DNA of 64,000 nt from Lachnospiraceae bacterium (GCA_017441585.1 JAFRWW010000043.1:1-64000), one strand, 5' to 3'; counted from the stretch's first letter, positions 33,706 to 42,615 are shown. The notes: a model not told the origin generated them from the sequence alone. Numbers and translations are program-made.

Positions 33706-35127
33706 TTATACGGGATAAGCCTCGTTCTTCTTGTCAGCCTTGGTGACGTCGATCTTTTCCTGCTGTGCCTGGCGATATTTGAAGAAGTCTGTAGCAACCT
33801 GAGGAAACAGTGCGTATGAAAGCACGTCCTCATCCTGCTGCTTGTATTCCTTCATGTCTGCCTCGATCTTGTCCATCTCGTTCTCAATGAGATCTGCGGG
33901 ACGGCAGGTGATCCTCTCCTCGCCGGGGATAACCTTTTCGATAACCTCGGGGTTCATAGGCTTAACGGTCTGACCATACTTACCACGAAGCAGATCCTTG
34001 GTCTGGTCGGTAGCCATCTTGTATCTCTCACCCATGAGTACGTTGAATACAGCCTGTGTACCAACGATCTGTGATGAAGGAGTAACAAGAGGGGGCTCGC
34101 CCATGTCCTTACGTACTCTGGGGATCTCGTTGAGCACTTCATTATACTTATCCTCTGCATTCTGCTCCTTAAGCTGGGATACCATGTTGGAAAGCATACC
34201 GCCGGGAACCTGATACAGCAGAGTCTTGATATTAACGCCCATAACCTTGGGATTGAGAAGGCCTGTCTTTAAGCACTCCTCTCTGTAGGGAGCAAAGTAG
34301 TCAGCGATCTCAGCCAGAAGCTCCTGATCGTAACCTGTGTCATACTCTGTGCCCTTGAAGGTCTCTACCATAACCTCGGTAGCGGGCTGTGATGTACCCA
34401 TTGAAAAAGGTGACATAGCGGTATCGATGATATCACAGCCTGCCTCTACAGCCTTGAGATAGGTCATGCCTGCCACACCTGAGGTGTAATGTGAATGCAG
34501 ATCAATGGGAAGATTCGTAGCACTCTTCATAGCTGTGATCAGTTCCTGTGCCTTATAGGGAAGAAGGAGGCCCGCCATATCCTTGATACAGATGGAATCA
34601 GCTCCCATCTCCTCGATCTCCTTTGCCATCTTCATCCAGTAATCAAGGGTATATGCATCACCGAGAGTATAGGAAAGAGCGATCTGTGCATGTCCTCTTC
34701 CTTCTCTCTGCTTGATCTTGATGGTGGCATCTACTGCTGCCTTAAGATTTCTAAGGTCGTTAAGGCAGTCAAAGATACGTATTATATCTATTCCGTTTGC
34801 GATGGACTTTTCTACAAAGTTCTCCACTACGTCGTCAGCATAGTGACGATAACCCAGGATGTTCTGTCCTCTGAAAAGCATCTGAAGCTTTGTATTGGGC
34901 ATACCCTTTCTGATGAGCCTCAGTCTCTCCCAGGGATCTTCCTTAAGGAATCTTAAAGATGCATCAAAGGTAGCACCGCCCCAGCACTCTACGGAGTGAT
35001 AGCCGACCTTGTCCATCTTCTCCAGAATGGGGAGCATGATCTCGGTAGGCATTCTGGTGGCGATCAGTGACTGATGGGCGTCACGCAGGATAGTTTCACA
35101 TATTTTAACCGGTTTTTTCTCTGCCAT
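33706..35127 (-). CDS. oadA: Oxaloacetate decarboxylase alpha / pyruvate-type carboxyltransferase
   Basis: The 473-residue protein is the pyruvate/oxaloacetate carboxyltransferase (5S type): ETILRDAHQSLIATRM, GGATFDASLRFL, FRGQNILGYRHYADDVV and the metal ligands DLHSHYTSG. It lacks the fused C-terminal biotin domain of many OadA proteins; a separate biotin carrier lies in the same operon. It transfers CO2 between oxaloacetate or pyruvate and carboxybiotin. It is the last gene of the operon, separated from oadB by 240 bp that hold a folded element. Confidence 0.95.
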   Translation of the reverse strand: MAEKKPVKICETILRDAHQSLIATRMPTEIMLPILEKMDKVGYHSVECWGGATFDASLRFLKEDPWERLRLIRKGMPNTKLQMLFRGQNILGYRHYADDVVENFVEKSIANGIDIIRIFDCLNDLRNLKAAVDATIKIKQREGRGHAQIALSYTLGDAYTLDYWMKMAKEIEEMGADSICIKDMAGLLLPYKAQELITAMKSATNLPIDLHSHYTSGVAGMTYLKAVEAGCDIIDTAMSPFSMGTSQPATEVMVETFKGTEYDTGYDQELLAEIADYFAPYREECLKTGLLNPKVMGVNIKTLLYQVPGGMLSNMVSQLKEQNAEDKYNEVLNEIPRVRKDMGEPPLVTPSSQIVGTQAVFNVLMGERYKMATDQTKDLLRGKYGQTVKPMNPEVIEKVIPGEERITCRPADLIENEMDKIEADMKEYKQQDEDVLSYALFPQVATDFFKYRQAQQEKIDVTKADKKNEAYPV

Positions 35128-35177
35128 GATTTTTCCTTTCCTTGTTATTTCTAAATAATTTGTATAGATGACAACTC

Positions 35178-35196
35178 AAAGATGCTTCGCATCTTT
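35178..35196. other. Strong 8-bp hairpin downstream of the multibranched element
   Basis: AAAGATGC (35178-35185) and GCATCTTT (35189-35196) pair around TTC. It lies 50 bp upstream of the oadA start and could act as an RNA-processing or attenuation site. Confidence 0.5.
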
Positions 35197-35226
35197 TTCG
35201 TTGCGCTGCTCGTCTTATACCTTTTC

Positions 35227-35350
35227 GTATGAAACCACATCCCGATCATGATCGGGATTACTCACGATGTAAACATCGTCTGTTGCAAGCGAGCTTGCAC
35301 ATCCGATATTTCCTTCGTGAGACATCCGCTAAAGCGAATGTGTTTCATAC
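35227..35350. other. Multibranched stem-loop element between oadB and oadA
   Basis: A perfect 9-bp closing stem GTATGAAAC (35227-35235) / GTTTCATAC (35342-35350) encloses four hairpins in a row: palindrome TCCCGATCATGATCGGGA (35240-35257), ACGATGT/ACATCGT (35264-35279), TGCAAGC/GCTTGCA (35284-35299) and CATCCGC/GCGAATG (35323-35340, one mismatch). The element begins 17 bp after the oadB stop codon in transcription direction and ends about 100 bp before oadA. The regular succession of tight hairpins inside a closing stem suggests an RNA structure or a mobile hairpin element. I do not recognise it. Confidence 0.6.
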
Positions 35351-35367
35351 TTGAGGTGCAATCCTCG

Positions 35368-36492
35368 TCAGATGCCGAAGATGGCCATAAAGGTTCCTGC
35401 CGCAACTGCAGTTCCAATAACGCCTGCTACGTTCGGGCCCATGGCGTGCATCAGAAGGAAGTTTGTGGGATCATACTCTGCGCCCACCTTCTGGGATACT
35501 CTGGCGGCCATGGGTACGGCGGACACGCCGGCCGAGCCGATCAGAGGATTAACCTTGCCCTTAGTGGCTATGCACATGAGTTTTCCGAAAAACACTCCCG
35601 CTGCTGTACCAAACATAAATGCAACCAGACCAAGTAAAACAATCTTAAGCGTGGTTTCATTCAAAAATGCCTCTGCGGAAGTGGTAGCTCCTACGGAAGT
35701 TCCAAGGAAGATGACCACGATGTACATAAGTGCATTTGATGCGGTATCTGTCAGCTGTCTTACCACGCCGCTCTCCTTAAAAAGGTTACCAAGCATCAGC
35801 ATACCTACCAGGGGTGCCGTGGTGGGAAGGATCAGACATACCACTATGGTAACGATTATGGGGAAGAGGATCCTCTCCAGCTTAGACACGGGACGAAGCT
35901 GTCCCATCTTAATCCTTCTCTCCTTATCAGTGGTCATGGCCTTCATGATGGGAGGCTGGATAATGGGAACCAGCGACATATATGAATATGCTGCCACCGC
36001 GATAGGGCCCAAAAGGGAAGTCTGTCCAAGCTTACCTGCAAGGAAGATCGATGTAGGGCCGTCAGCTCCTCCGATGATGGATACGGCTGCTGCTCCCTTA
36101 TCATTAAAGTTCATGGCTATAGCCAGGAAATAAGCTGCAAATATTCCGAACTGTGCCGCAGCTCCCAGAAGGAAGCTGGCGGGATTTGCGATAAGGGGTC
36201 CGAAGTCAGTCATAGCGCCTACACCCATGAATATAAGTGAAGGCAGGATGGACCACTCATCCAGCAGATAAAAATAATGAAGCAAACCGCCCTCGGCCAT
36301 GATATCCGGATAGATATTGACCAGAAGCATACCAAAGGCTATGGGGGTCAGAAGAAGGGGCTCAAATCCAAACTTGATAGCAAGAAACAGGAAAAACAGT
36401 GCCACTACGATCATGATGACATTCTTGATATCAATGGTCATGAATGCCGTCTGTCCCCAAAGGTTTGCCAATGTTTCTGTAATATAAGACAT
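35368..36492 (-). CDS. oadB: Na+-translocating decarboxylase beta subunit
   Basis: A 374-residue polytopic membrane protein of the OadB/MmdB/GcdB family. The ion-pathway motif [15 protein letters not shown] with its conserved Asp is present, as are [15 protein letters not shown] and [17 protein letters not shown]. The subunit decarboxylates carboxybiotin and pumps Na+ out. It follows the biotin carrier by 22 bp. A structured element separates it from oadA. Confidence 0.95.
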   Translation of the reverse strand: MSYITETLANLWGQTAFMTIDIKNVIMIVVALFFLFLAIKFGFEPLLLTPIAFGMLLVNIYPDIMAEGGLLHYFYLLDEWSILPSLIFMGVGAMTDFGPLIANPASFLLGAAAQFGIFAAYFLAIAMNFNDKGAAAVSIIGGADGPTSIFLAGKLGQTSLLGPIAVAAYSYMSLVPIIQPPIMKAMTTDKERRIKMGQLRPVSKLERILFPIIVTIVVCLILPTTAPLVGMLMLGNLFKESGVVRQLTDTASNALMYIVVIFLGTSVGATTSAEAFLNETTLKIVLLGLVAFMFGTAAGVFFGKLMCIATKGKVNPLIGSAGVSAVPMAARVSQKVGAEYDPTNFLLMHAMGPNVAGVIGTAVAAGTFMAIFGI

Positions 36493-36514
36493 CGCTTAAC
36501 CTCCGTAATCTCCT

Positions 36515-36880
36515 TTAGTTCATGGTTGCAAGTACTGCACCTGCCTCAACAGGGTCGCCTACTGCCACATCTATGCTGGCAACGGTACCGTCCTGGGGTG
36601 CTACTACAGGGATCTCCATCTTCATGGCTTCAAGTATGACTACGGTATCTCCGGTCTTAACGCTCTGGCCTACGGAAGCCTCGATCTTAAACACCTTTCC
36701 GGCTGCACCGGCCTCGATCTTAATGGATCCGGCGCCTGCGGAAGCGGGCTTTGCTGCGGGAGCAGGTGCTGCTGCGGGTGCTGCTGCTACAGGTGCTGCC
36801 ACGGGTGCTGCGCCCTGGCCGCCTTCATCAACAGTCACATCATATACATTTCCGTTTACGGTAATAGTGTAATTTTTCAT
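36515..36880 (-). CDS. Biotin carboxyl carrier protein of the decarboxylase
   Basis: A 121-residue protein: N-terminal strand segment (1-22), an Ala/Pro-rich flexible linker (about 24-48) and a biotinyl domain (about 50-121) with the attachment motif EAMKMEIPV, biotin on K87. It resembles GcdC/MmdC and the 1.3S subunit of transcarboxylase. It lies between the OadG-like and oadB genes (11 and 22 bp apart), so it is part of the membrane complex and can serve both carboxyltransferases in the operon. Confidence 0.94.
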   Translation of the reverse strand: MKNYTITVNGNVYDVTVDEGGQGAAPVAAPVAAAPAAAPAPAAKPASAGAGSIKIEAGAAGKVFKIEASVGQSVKTGDTVVILEAMKMEIPVVAPQDGTVASIDVAVGDPVEAGAVLATMN

Positions 36881-36891
36881 TTTATTTCTCC

Positions 36892-37725
36892 TTATCTTTT
36901 CTTAATAGATCTGACTACATATCCGCCTGCAGGTACTGAAGCGCCGCGTGAAGATTCATATGCCGCTATGGCTGCGCTGATAACGGCTATCAGTTCCGTA
37001 TCGTCGCCGCGGTTCTCTGTCTCCACGATCCTTGCAACAGCATTGTCGATGGCCTGCTTCTTTTCAGCCGGAGCCTTCTTTTTGCTTTCAAAATGCTTCT
37101 CAATAACCGAAATGTACTTAAAGCAATAGATCAAAAGTGCGATCACTATGAGTACTGCAAACACGGTTCCCATACCAAGTACGGTATTGAGTGCGGCATT
37201 TTGCATATTCTCGCTCATGGGTCTGTTGATATTGGTAACGCCTGAGGTGAGCTTTAATCTCTTATCAAAGATATACTCAACCTGAGCGGTACGCTGAACG
37301 CCCTTGGCGTCCTTACCATCACCCTTTACATTTACCTTTACGATGACCTCGTCCGTATCCGGTTCGATAGTCACATCCTGTTCGCTGACTGCTTCCAGAT
37401 CCACATTACCCAGCTCTTCCTTTGCGGTAAGCCATGAATCAACGGCAGAATAAAATGCTGCACCGTCAGCCTTTATACCCAATCTGTCAGACTTGAGCTG
37501 CTCCTCTATCTCCTCTTCGGACAGTTCGTTCTCAAGTTTTGTCAGATATTCCCTGTCAACCGAATCGATCAGCAGGGTGATCTTGAATGCGGTCTGCTTA
37601 AGGGCTGCCTCATCATACTGAACCAGTTCCTTTTCCTTACCGCAGGATGTAAGCACGAAAACCAGAGCCATCAGGACGCTTGTCAACAATAAAATTTTCT
37701 TAATACTTTTTTTCACTGTAAACAT
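36892..37725 (-). CDS. OadG-type subunit with an N-terminal lipoprotein domain
   Basis: The 277-residue protein has a lipoprotein signal ending LTSC (C28), a periplasm-side domain (about 29-175) and one transmembrane helix (about 182-204) followed by a cytoplasmic tail with an OadG-like end (ISAAIAAYESSRG). Canonical OadG/MmdD gamma or delta subunits are only about 80-120 residues with one helix, so an outer lipid-anchored domain has been added here. The start lies 14 bp after the MmdA-like gene. It presumably assembles the complex; the function of the outer domain is unknown. Confidence 0.82.
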   Translation of the reverse strand: MFTVKKSIKKILLLTSVLMALVFVLTSCGKEKELVQYDEAALKQTAFKITLLIDSVDREYLTKLENELSEEEIEEQLKSDRLGIKADGAAFYSAVDSWLTAKEELGNVDLEAVSEQDVTIEPDTDEVIVKVNVKGDGKDAKGVQRTAQVEYIFDKRLKLTSGVTNINRPMSENMQNAALNTVLGMGTVFAVLIVIALLIYCFKYISVIEKHFESKKKAPAEKKQAIDNAVARIVETENRGDDTELIAVISAAIAAYESSRGASVPAGGYVVRSIKKR

Positions 37726-37739
37726 CCTCTCTGAAATAA

Positions 37740-39170
37740 TTATTTTGTGCCGTGCTTCTTATCGGGATGGCTCTCGCCCTTGGTATAGAGCATCTCAAAT
37801 GCACCGATCACATACTTTCTGGTCTCCATGGGTGCGATCACGCTGTCCACATAACCTCTCTTAGCTGCTGAAAGAGCGCTTCCGGAAAGCTCCTCATACT
37901 CCTTAGCCTTCTGGGAGATCACATCTGCGCCCTGGCCCTCATACATGATCTTTGCTGCCAGATTGGAATCCATGACACCGATCTTGGCGCCTTCCCATGC
38001 GAAGGTGATGTCAGCGCCCAGAGCCTTTGAATTCATGGCAACAAACGCGCTGCCCCATGCCTTCTCGGTGATGACATTTACCTTAGGCACGGTAGCCTCG
38101 GCAAAAGCATACTCCAAAGATGCTGCGGCCTTAGCCATCTGCTTCTCTGAGCACTCACATGCACAGAAGCCATTTACATTGGTAATGGTGAGGATCGGTA
38201 TGTCAAAGCTGTCGCAGAAACGTACGAAATCGGTAGCCTTGCGAACGCCCTTTAAAGTAAGGGATGAATCAAAGGTATCCTCCTTCTTTCCCTCGCTGTT
38301 ATATACCACGCTGCGGTTTGCGATTGCGCCTACGGTGATGCCGTCAAGCTTGATGAGGGCTGTCACCATATCCCTGGCGTACTTATCCTTGAGTTCAAGA
38401 TATGACCCCTTGTCTGCCAGGTTATACAGCATGATGGATGTATCCTCTGCCATATTTTTGATATCGGGGATGATCCTGTTGAGATCGTCCGTGCAGTTTG
38501 CGTCTGCAATATCTGCATTATTTGAAGGCAACATGGAAACAAGGGCTCTCATCTTTGCGATGATGGAAGCCTCATCTCCGGATCCGTCTACCATGTCGGA
38601 TTCCTTTGCCTTAAATTCACAGGAGGCTGTATCCTTTTTAGCTTCATTATTACCGGGAATTGCATTAGGAGAATTTACATAGAGCTTTCCGTTCTCTTCC
38701 ATGAAGACAAAATCGGAAAGTCCGCATGTAATGGCCATACCGCCGCCGCACTCGCCGAATACGGCTGTAACCTGAGGTATAACACCTGATGCAAGAGCCA
38801 TGTTCCTGTGGATGCTGCCCATGGACATAAGAGAGTCCATAGCCTCGCGGATCCTCACACCTGAAGAATCGATAAGGCCGATCACAGGTGCGCCCACTTT
38901 CATGGCCAGCTTATAGATATGACTGATCTTCTTGGCGTGCATTTCACCAATAGATCCGTTAAGCACCGATGCGTCCTGGCTGTAGATATAGACTGCCTTG
39001 CCGTCTATCACTCCGTAGCCCGTGATGACACCGTCTGAAGGTGTCTCGGCGCTGCCCTCGTTAAAATCGGTGATCCTGGCTGTTACCTCGCCTCCGATCT
39101 CAACGAAACTGTTCTCATCGAGCAGTGATGCTATGCGTCTGCCCGCTGAGCTTGAAGGATAATTGCTCAT
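37740..39170 (-). CDS. Acyl-CoA-type carboxyltransferase, MmdA/PccB-like
   Basis: A 476-residue crotonase-fold carboxyltransferase (12S type). Motifs: DGVITGYGVIDGKAVYIYSQD, GAPVIGLIDSSGVRIREAM, FGECGGGMAITCGLSDFVFM, and the C-terminal YEELSGSALSAAKRGYVDSVI. The family transfers CO2 between biotin and methylmalonyl-, malonyl- or glutaconyl-CoA; the substrate cannot be fixed by eye. It is the first gene of an operon that also carries an OadA-type enzyme, an unusual combination. GGAGG precedes the ATG and an extended -10 lies upstream. Confidence 0.92.
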   Translation of the reverse strand: MSNYPSSSAGRRIASLLDENSFVEIGGEVTARITDFNEGSAETPSDGVITGYGVIDGKAVYIYSQDASVLNGSIGEMHAKKISHIYKLAMKVGAPVIGLIDSSGVRIREAMDSLMSMGSIHRNMALASGVIPQVTAVFGECGGGMAITCGLSDFVFMEENGKLYVNSPNAIPGNNEAKKDTASCEFKAKESDMVDGSGDEASIIAKMRALVSMLPSNNADIADANCTDDLNRIIPDIKNMAEDTSIMLYNLADKGSYLELKDKYARDMVTALIKLDGITVGAIANRSVVYNSEGKKEDTFDSSLTLKGVRKATDFVRFCDSFDIPILTITNVNGFCACECSEKQMAKAAASLEYAFAEATVPKVNVITEKAWGSAFVAMNSKALGADITFAWEGAKIGVMDSNLAAKIMYEGQGADVISQKAKEYEELSGSALSAAKRGYVDSVIAPMETRKYVIGAFEMLYTKGESHPDKKHGTK

Positions 39171-39214
39171 ATTTCGCCTCCACTATAATATAAGTATGAT
39201 TACAAAACAGAAGC

Positions 39215-39220
39215 ATTATA
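39215..39220 (-). promoter_or_regulatory. Extended -10 promoter of the decarboxylase operon
   Basis: Perfect TATAAT preceded by TGC on the minus strand (TGn extended -10). The leader to the ATG at 39170 is about 38 nt. The -35 region is A/T-rich without a clear hexamer. Confidence 0.55.
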
Positions 39221-39400
39221 GCATAAGACAAAAATTATTTCTACCTATAATTATTAAAATTTTAACATTCTTGATTTTATCTAATTTTGGTATGAAATTA
39301 TCAGATTTTTTGGGCAAATATAAGAATGCCGGGGTACTGCCCTGACCAATATCGGATGACAGTCCCCGTACAGAACTATGGAATTAAAGATATGGGTTGT

Positions 39401-40057
39401 TTATACTCTGACTTCTTCTATCTCTGCCTCTGCCTGAGCGCGGAAATCCTCGATTTCCACCGGTGATGCCACGGGAAGCTCGTCTATGGAGGATACGGCA
39501 AAGCTCTTAAGAAACTGCTCCGTGGTTCCAAATAGCAAAGGCTTACCGGGAACATCCAGACGGCCCAGTTCCTTTATGAGGTCGTATTCCAGGAGCTTAT
39601 TTATCTGATGTCCGCAGGATACGCCTCTGATGCTTTCTATCTCCACTCTGGTGACAGGCTGCTTATAGGCCACGATGGCCAGTGTCTCCAGAACAGTTTC
39701 GCTCAAAGTCGCACGTTTGGGTGCACCGAGGAGTTTTCTCATCACGGGATAGCAGGACTTCTTGGTACAAAGCTGGAGGGAGTTTTCCAGTCGCAGAAGT
39801 TCCAGGCCACAGCGCTTATTCTTATACCTGTTGGTCAGCGTATCGGCAGCCTTGGTGACTTCCTCCGGAGTCTTGTTCATGTAGCCGGCCAGGGCGTTTA
39901 TGTCCATGGAGGCGCCTGTCGAGAACAACAATGCCTCAAGTGCCGCTACAGTCTCTTCTTCATCGAGGTTTATTTCTTCCTCAACTTCAGTGAGTTCTTC
40001 TTCGATTTCCTCGTTTTCTTCAAGTTCATTATTTTTAATATCTTTTTCTTTACTCAT
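39401..40057 (-). CDS. scpB: Segregation and condensation protein B
   Basis: ScpB works with ScpA and SMC to condense and separate chromosomes. The 218-residue protein opens with an unusual acidic stretch (about 10-35, mostly Glu). It is followed by two winged-helix domains: VAALEALLFSTGASMDINALAGYMN and LSETVLETLAIVAYKQPVTRVEIESIRGV, the latter the ScpB signature. It starts 7 bp after the scpA stop codon. Confidence 0.96.
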   Translation of the reverse strand: MSKEKDIKNNELEENEEIEEELTEVEEEINLDEEETVAALEALLFSTGASMDINALAGYMNKTPEEVTKAADTLTNRYKNKRCGLELLRLENSLQLCTKKSCYPVMRKLLGAPKRATLSETVLETLAIVAYKQPVTRVEIESIRGVSCGHQINKLLEYDLIKELGRLDVPGKPLLFGTTEQFLKSFAVSSIDELPVASPVEIEDFRAQAEAEIEEVRV

Positions 40058-40064
40058 TTTTCAC

Positions 40065-40862
40065 TCAATCTCCACCGTCTAATACAATCCCGTCCTCGGA
40101 GTACGGATCCAACGCCTCCTCATGAAGCTCGATCTCGATATCCCCGAACTGCTCCTCCTGAACCGCGGTAAACCGTCCCGTCTTGATATATTCCAGCACC
40201 ACCAGGAAGGTTACGATAAGTTCTGCCCGGCTCTCCTGTTTTTCCAGAAGCTGCCTGAAGGAAAACTTCTTATGCTCCATTGCATAGCTTCTGATATAGG
40301 AAACCCGCCTCGTCAGGTCCACTTCCTCCTTTTCGATGTTGCCGAACTTACTGCGGATAGGATCCACCTTATCTGCCTGACGCTTAAGAAGTTCCTGGAA
40401 GATATCATTCAGTTTCTTCAGCGTGACATCGCCGACTAACTCTTCATAATTGACAGGTGCCTCATACTCCGCGATCTCCTTTGGAATAGTGGGTTTCTTG
40501 GTGATGTTCAGCCCATCGTTTTCCATCTGGCGGTCCTTAAGCTGAAGGGACATATACTTATACATCTTATACTCAAGGAGCTGGCGTACCATCTCAGCTC
40601 TGGGGTCGATCTCCTCACCCTCTTCGTCCACTTCCTTGGGCAAAAGCATGCGGCACTTGATATCCAGAAGTGTAGCCGCCATCACCAGGAACTCGCTCAT
40701 GATGGAAAGGTCACGGCTTTTTGCTTCATCTATGTATTCCATATACTGATCAGTGATCATGGCTATGGGGATATCATAGATGTCCACTTTATTCTTTTCT
40801 ATCAGATGAAGCAGCAGGTCCAGAGGACCTTCGAATGCTTCCAGTTTTACTTCTATCGCCAT
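40065..40862 (-). CDS. scpA: Segregation and condensation protein A
   Basis: The kleisin-type partner of SMC. The N-terminus EVKLEAFEGPLDLLLHLIEKNKVDIYDIPIAMITDQYMEYI is the ScpA signature, and the C-terminus has the winged-helix VTFLVVLEYIKTGRFTAVQEEQFGDIEI. The length of 265 is normal. It is followed immediately by scpB. Confidence 0.96.
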   Translation of the reverse strand: MAIEVKLEAFEGPLDLLLHLIEKNKVDIYDIPIAMITDQYMEYIDEAKSRDLSIMSEFLVMAATLLDIKCRMLLPKEVDEEGEEIDPRAEMVRQLLEYKMYKYMSLQLKDRQMENDGLNITKKPTIPKEIAEYEAPVNYEELVGDVTLKKLNDIFQELLKRQADKVDPIRSKFGNIEKEEVDLTRRVSYIRSYAMEHKKFSFRQLLEKQESRAELIVTFLVVLEYIKTGRFTAVQEEQFGDIEIELHEEALDPYSEDGIVLDGGD

Positions 40863-40900
40863 ATTTTGATCAAATTCTTTACTGCATAAATTTTAAAATA

Positions 40901-41749
40901 TTACTCCGGAATAAGTTCCAGCTTTATAAGCTCCGCCGGATTAAACATCCTGACATGAACCGTGTGATTACCCAGTCCCGCACTCAGGACCATGGTAGTA
41001 TTACCTTTTTTATAAATCCCTCTGTCATATATGGGAAACAGCTTAAACATGGGGGATATCAGTCCTTTGCGCCAGGGAGTGCCTATCATGCCGCCGTGTA
41101 TGTGTCCTGCCAGCACCAGATCGGCGCCCCAGTCGGAATAAGCGTCAAGCTGGTCAGGATTATGTCCCATCAGTATATTAAGATGGTCATCCGAGGGTTC
41201 ACCCACGAGAGCCTTAATATGCGCAGCATCCGTTTTTCTTAAGATCACCTTTCTGAAATAATCATATTCCAGATTTAGTCCGTAAAACCTGATGCCGTAC
41301 TCATCAAAATCCCTGCACTCATTATCCAGGATCCCCAGCCTTTTAATGGGCTCATTGCGCTCCTTACTGTCACGCCGCAGGCGCTTATCCTCATGGTTCC
41401 CACAGCCGTATACAAAAGTATGTTTCTCACTGATCCTTGTGAGAAATTCAAAGGTCTTTGCATCCCGGCCGTCGAAACAGGAGGCGGTTATCATATCGCC
41501 TGCGCTCACCACCAGGTCAGGCTTTATCTCATCTATGGCCTGCATCAGCCTTTCATTATCCTCACCGTAACAGTAGTCATGGAGATCCGCCAGAACGGCC
41601 ATGGTCACCTTTTTCTTTAATTTAGGACACTTAAGCTCATAGCAGGTCACTTTAAAATGTGTATTCTCATATCTGATGACAAAGATGCAGACAAGGGCGA
41701 GCAATATGATGATACCTGTAATGATATAAACAAACAAAGGTGTAACCAT
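40901..41749 (-). CDS. Membrane-anchored metallophosphoesterase (YkuE-like)
   Basis: A 282-residue protein with one N-terminal membrane helix (FVYIITGIIILLALVCIFVI) and a calcineurin-like domain. Metal ligands: DLHDYCYG, AGDMITA, GCGNHEDKR, MGHNPDQL and LAGHIHGGM. The family dephosphorylates phospholipid-like or other substrates at the membrane. It follows a short unknown gene by 2 bp and precedes scpA by 38 bp. Confidence 0.88.
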   Translation of the reverse strand: MVTPLFVYIITGIIILLALVCIFVIRYENTHFKVTCYELKCPKLKKKVTMAVLADLHDYCYGEDNERLMQAIDEIKPDLVVSAGDMITASCFDGRDAKTFEFLTRISEKHTFVYGCGNHEDKRLRRDSKERNEPIKRLGILDNECRDFDEYGIRFYGLNLEYDYFRKVILRKTDAAHIKALVGEPSDDHLNILMGHNPDQLDAYSDWGADLVLAGHIHGGMIGTPWRKGLISPMFKLFPIYDRGIYKKGNTTMVLSAGLGNHTVHVRMFNPAELIKLELIPE

Positions 41750-41751
41750 AT

Positions 41752-42222
41752 CTACGCCTCACTGATTTCCCTGTAGTATGTCTTTACCAGCCCCTCCAGG
41801 AAATTCACCAGAACTTCATGCTTTTCCTTATATCCCGGGGGCATCATCACCATACCGTGGGCCTTAATGGTCTGATTGTCAAAATCGGCCTTAAGATCAA
41901 AACTGTGGCCCGTGGCTATCACAGAATTATTCTTGTTAAAACCATCCCACAGAAAGATTTCCTCGGACGCGATGAGTGCCTTAAGCTTATTCAGCATATT
42001 GAGCGGTATCAAAAAAGAACTGCCCACTTCTCTGCCATCCTCCATGGACACATTCTTGTAGGTCATGGAAGCGAACTCACCCTCCTCAGTGATCACAAAG
42101 ACCTTCATACCCTCTCCCATACTGCCAAAGCTGTAGGAAAAATATCTGAGTATGCCGGATTTTTTAAACCTGTCGGTCTTTTTTGCATTTATATGATTTT
42201 TAATGTTATCGATAAAGATCAT
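41752..42222 (-). CDS. Conserved-looking hypothetical protein, 156 residues
   Basis: I do not recognise this protein. The start at 42222 (MIFIDNIKNHINAKK) is uncertain because the AAGAGA site is weak; a longer frame runs back through rpsU but in a shadow phase. It is a soluble alpha/beta protein without membrane helices or Cys. One stretch (about 35-90) has alternating strands (GMKVFVITEEGEFASMTYKN), followed by a helix and another strand group. The start lies only about 20 nt past the rpsU terminator, so it depends on read-through or an unseen promoter. It is probably coupled to the downstream phosphoesterase. Confidence 0.6.
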   Translation of the reverse strand: MIFIDNIKNHINAKKTDRFKKSGILRYFSYSFGSMGEGMKVFVITEEGEFASMTYKNVSMEDGREVGSSFLIPLNMLNKLKALIASEEIFLWDGFNKNNSVIATGHSFDLKADFDNQTIKAHGMVMMPPGYKEKHEVLVNFLEGLVKTYYREISEA

Positions 42223-42240
42223 ATCTCTTATGAAACGAAA

Positions 42241-42267
42241 CGCCCTTGACAAAACTGCCAAGGGCGT
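42241..42267 (-). terminator. rpsU: Terminator after rpsU
   Basis: CGCCCTTG and CAAGGGCG pair around a loop of about 10 nt, followed on the minus strand by TTTCGTTTCAT. It lies 8 bp after the rpsU stop codon. Confidence 0.8.
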
Positions 42268-42274
42268 ATGAACA

Positions 42275-42451
42275 TCAGTTGAATTTACGCTTGCGGGCGA
42301 CTTCAGACTTTTTCTTACGACGCACGCTGGGCTTCTCATAGTGCTCTCTCTTACGGATCTCCTGCTGAATACCCGCCTTAGCACAATTTCTCTTAAATCT
42401 GCGCAGTGCGCTGTCAAGAGATTCGCCTTCTTTAACTATAACGTTTGACAT
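42275..42451 (-). CDS. rpsU: 30S ribosomal protein S21
   Basis: A 58-residue basic protein beginning [20 protein letters not shown], continuing [20 protein letters not shown] and ending [15 protein letters not shown], the complete S21 sequence pattern. AGGTAAAG and GGGAGG lie before the ATG. It has its own consensus promoter and terminator, so it is a single-gene transcript. Confidence 0.97.
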   Translation of the reverse strand: MSNVIVKEGESLDSALRRFKRNCAKAGIQQEIRKREHYEKPSVRRKKKSEVARKRKFN

Positions 42452-42509
42452 CTTTACCTACCCTCCCTTCAAATGGGAATATAGTACGCGAAGCCGCATA
42501 CAAGAAGAT

Positions 42510-42538
42510 ATTATACATATCTGTCTATTTTCTGTCAA
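42510..42538 (-). promoter_or_regulatory. rpsU: Consensus promoter of rpsU
   Basis: Perfect TTGACA (42533-42538), 17-bp spacer and perfect TATAAT (42510-42515) on the minus strand, the best promoter in the window. Confidence 0.9.
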
Positions 42539-42574
42539 GCATTTTTTGCCTATAAACGCTTTTTTGCATATGAT

Positions 42575-42613
42575 TTACTCAGCCGTCACGGTTCCAATGA
42601 AGTTATATTTACA
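42575..42613 (-). pseudogene. Possible relic of a secreted-protein C-terminal module, short
   Basis: After the SGNH gene stop codon, a frame reading YNFIGTVTAE then stop resembles the end of the module at 45106-45186 (GNFTGTMTAKIN). The DNA around GCCGTCA-GGTTCC-TGAAGTT is also shared. It is short, so the call is weak. Confidence 0.35.
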
Positions 42614-42615
42614 TT

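Noticed and set aside
35351-36133. 260-residue plus-strand frame opposite oadB
   Set aside because: It lies entirely antisense to a clear membrane subunit gene; sequence is a complement shadow of its hydrophobic codons.
41752-42417. 221-residue version of the unknown protein reaching into rpsU
   Set aside because: The first 65 residues are a frame-shifted reading of rpsU and its terminator; rpsU itself is complete in another frame.
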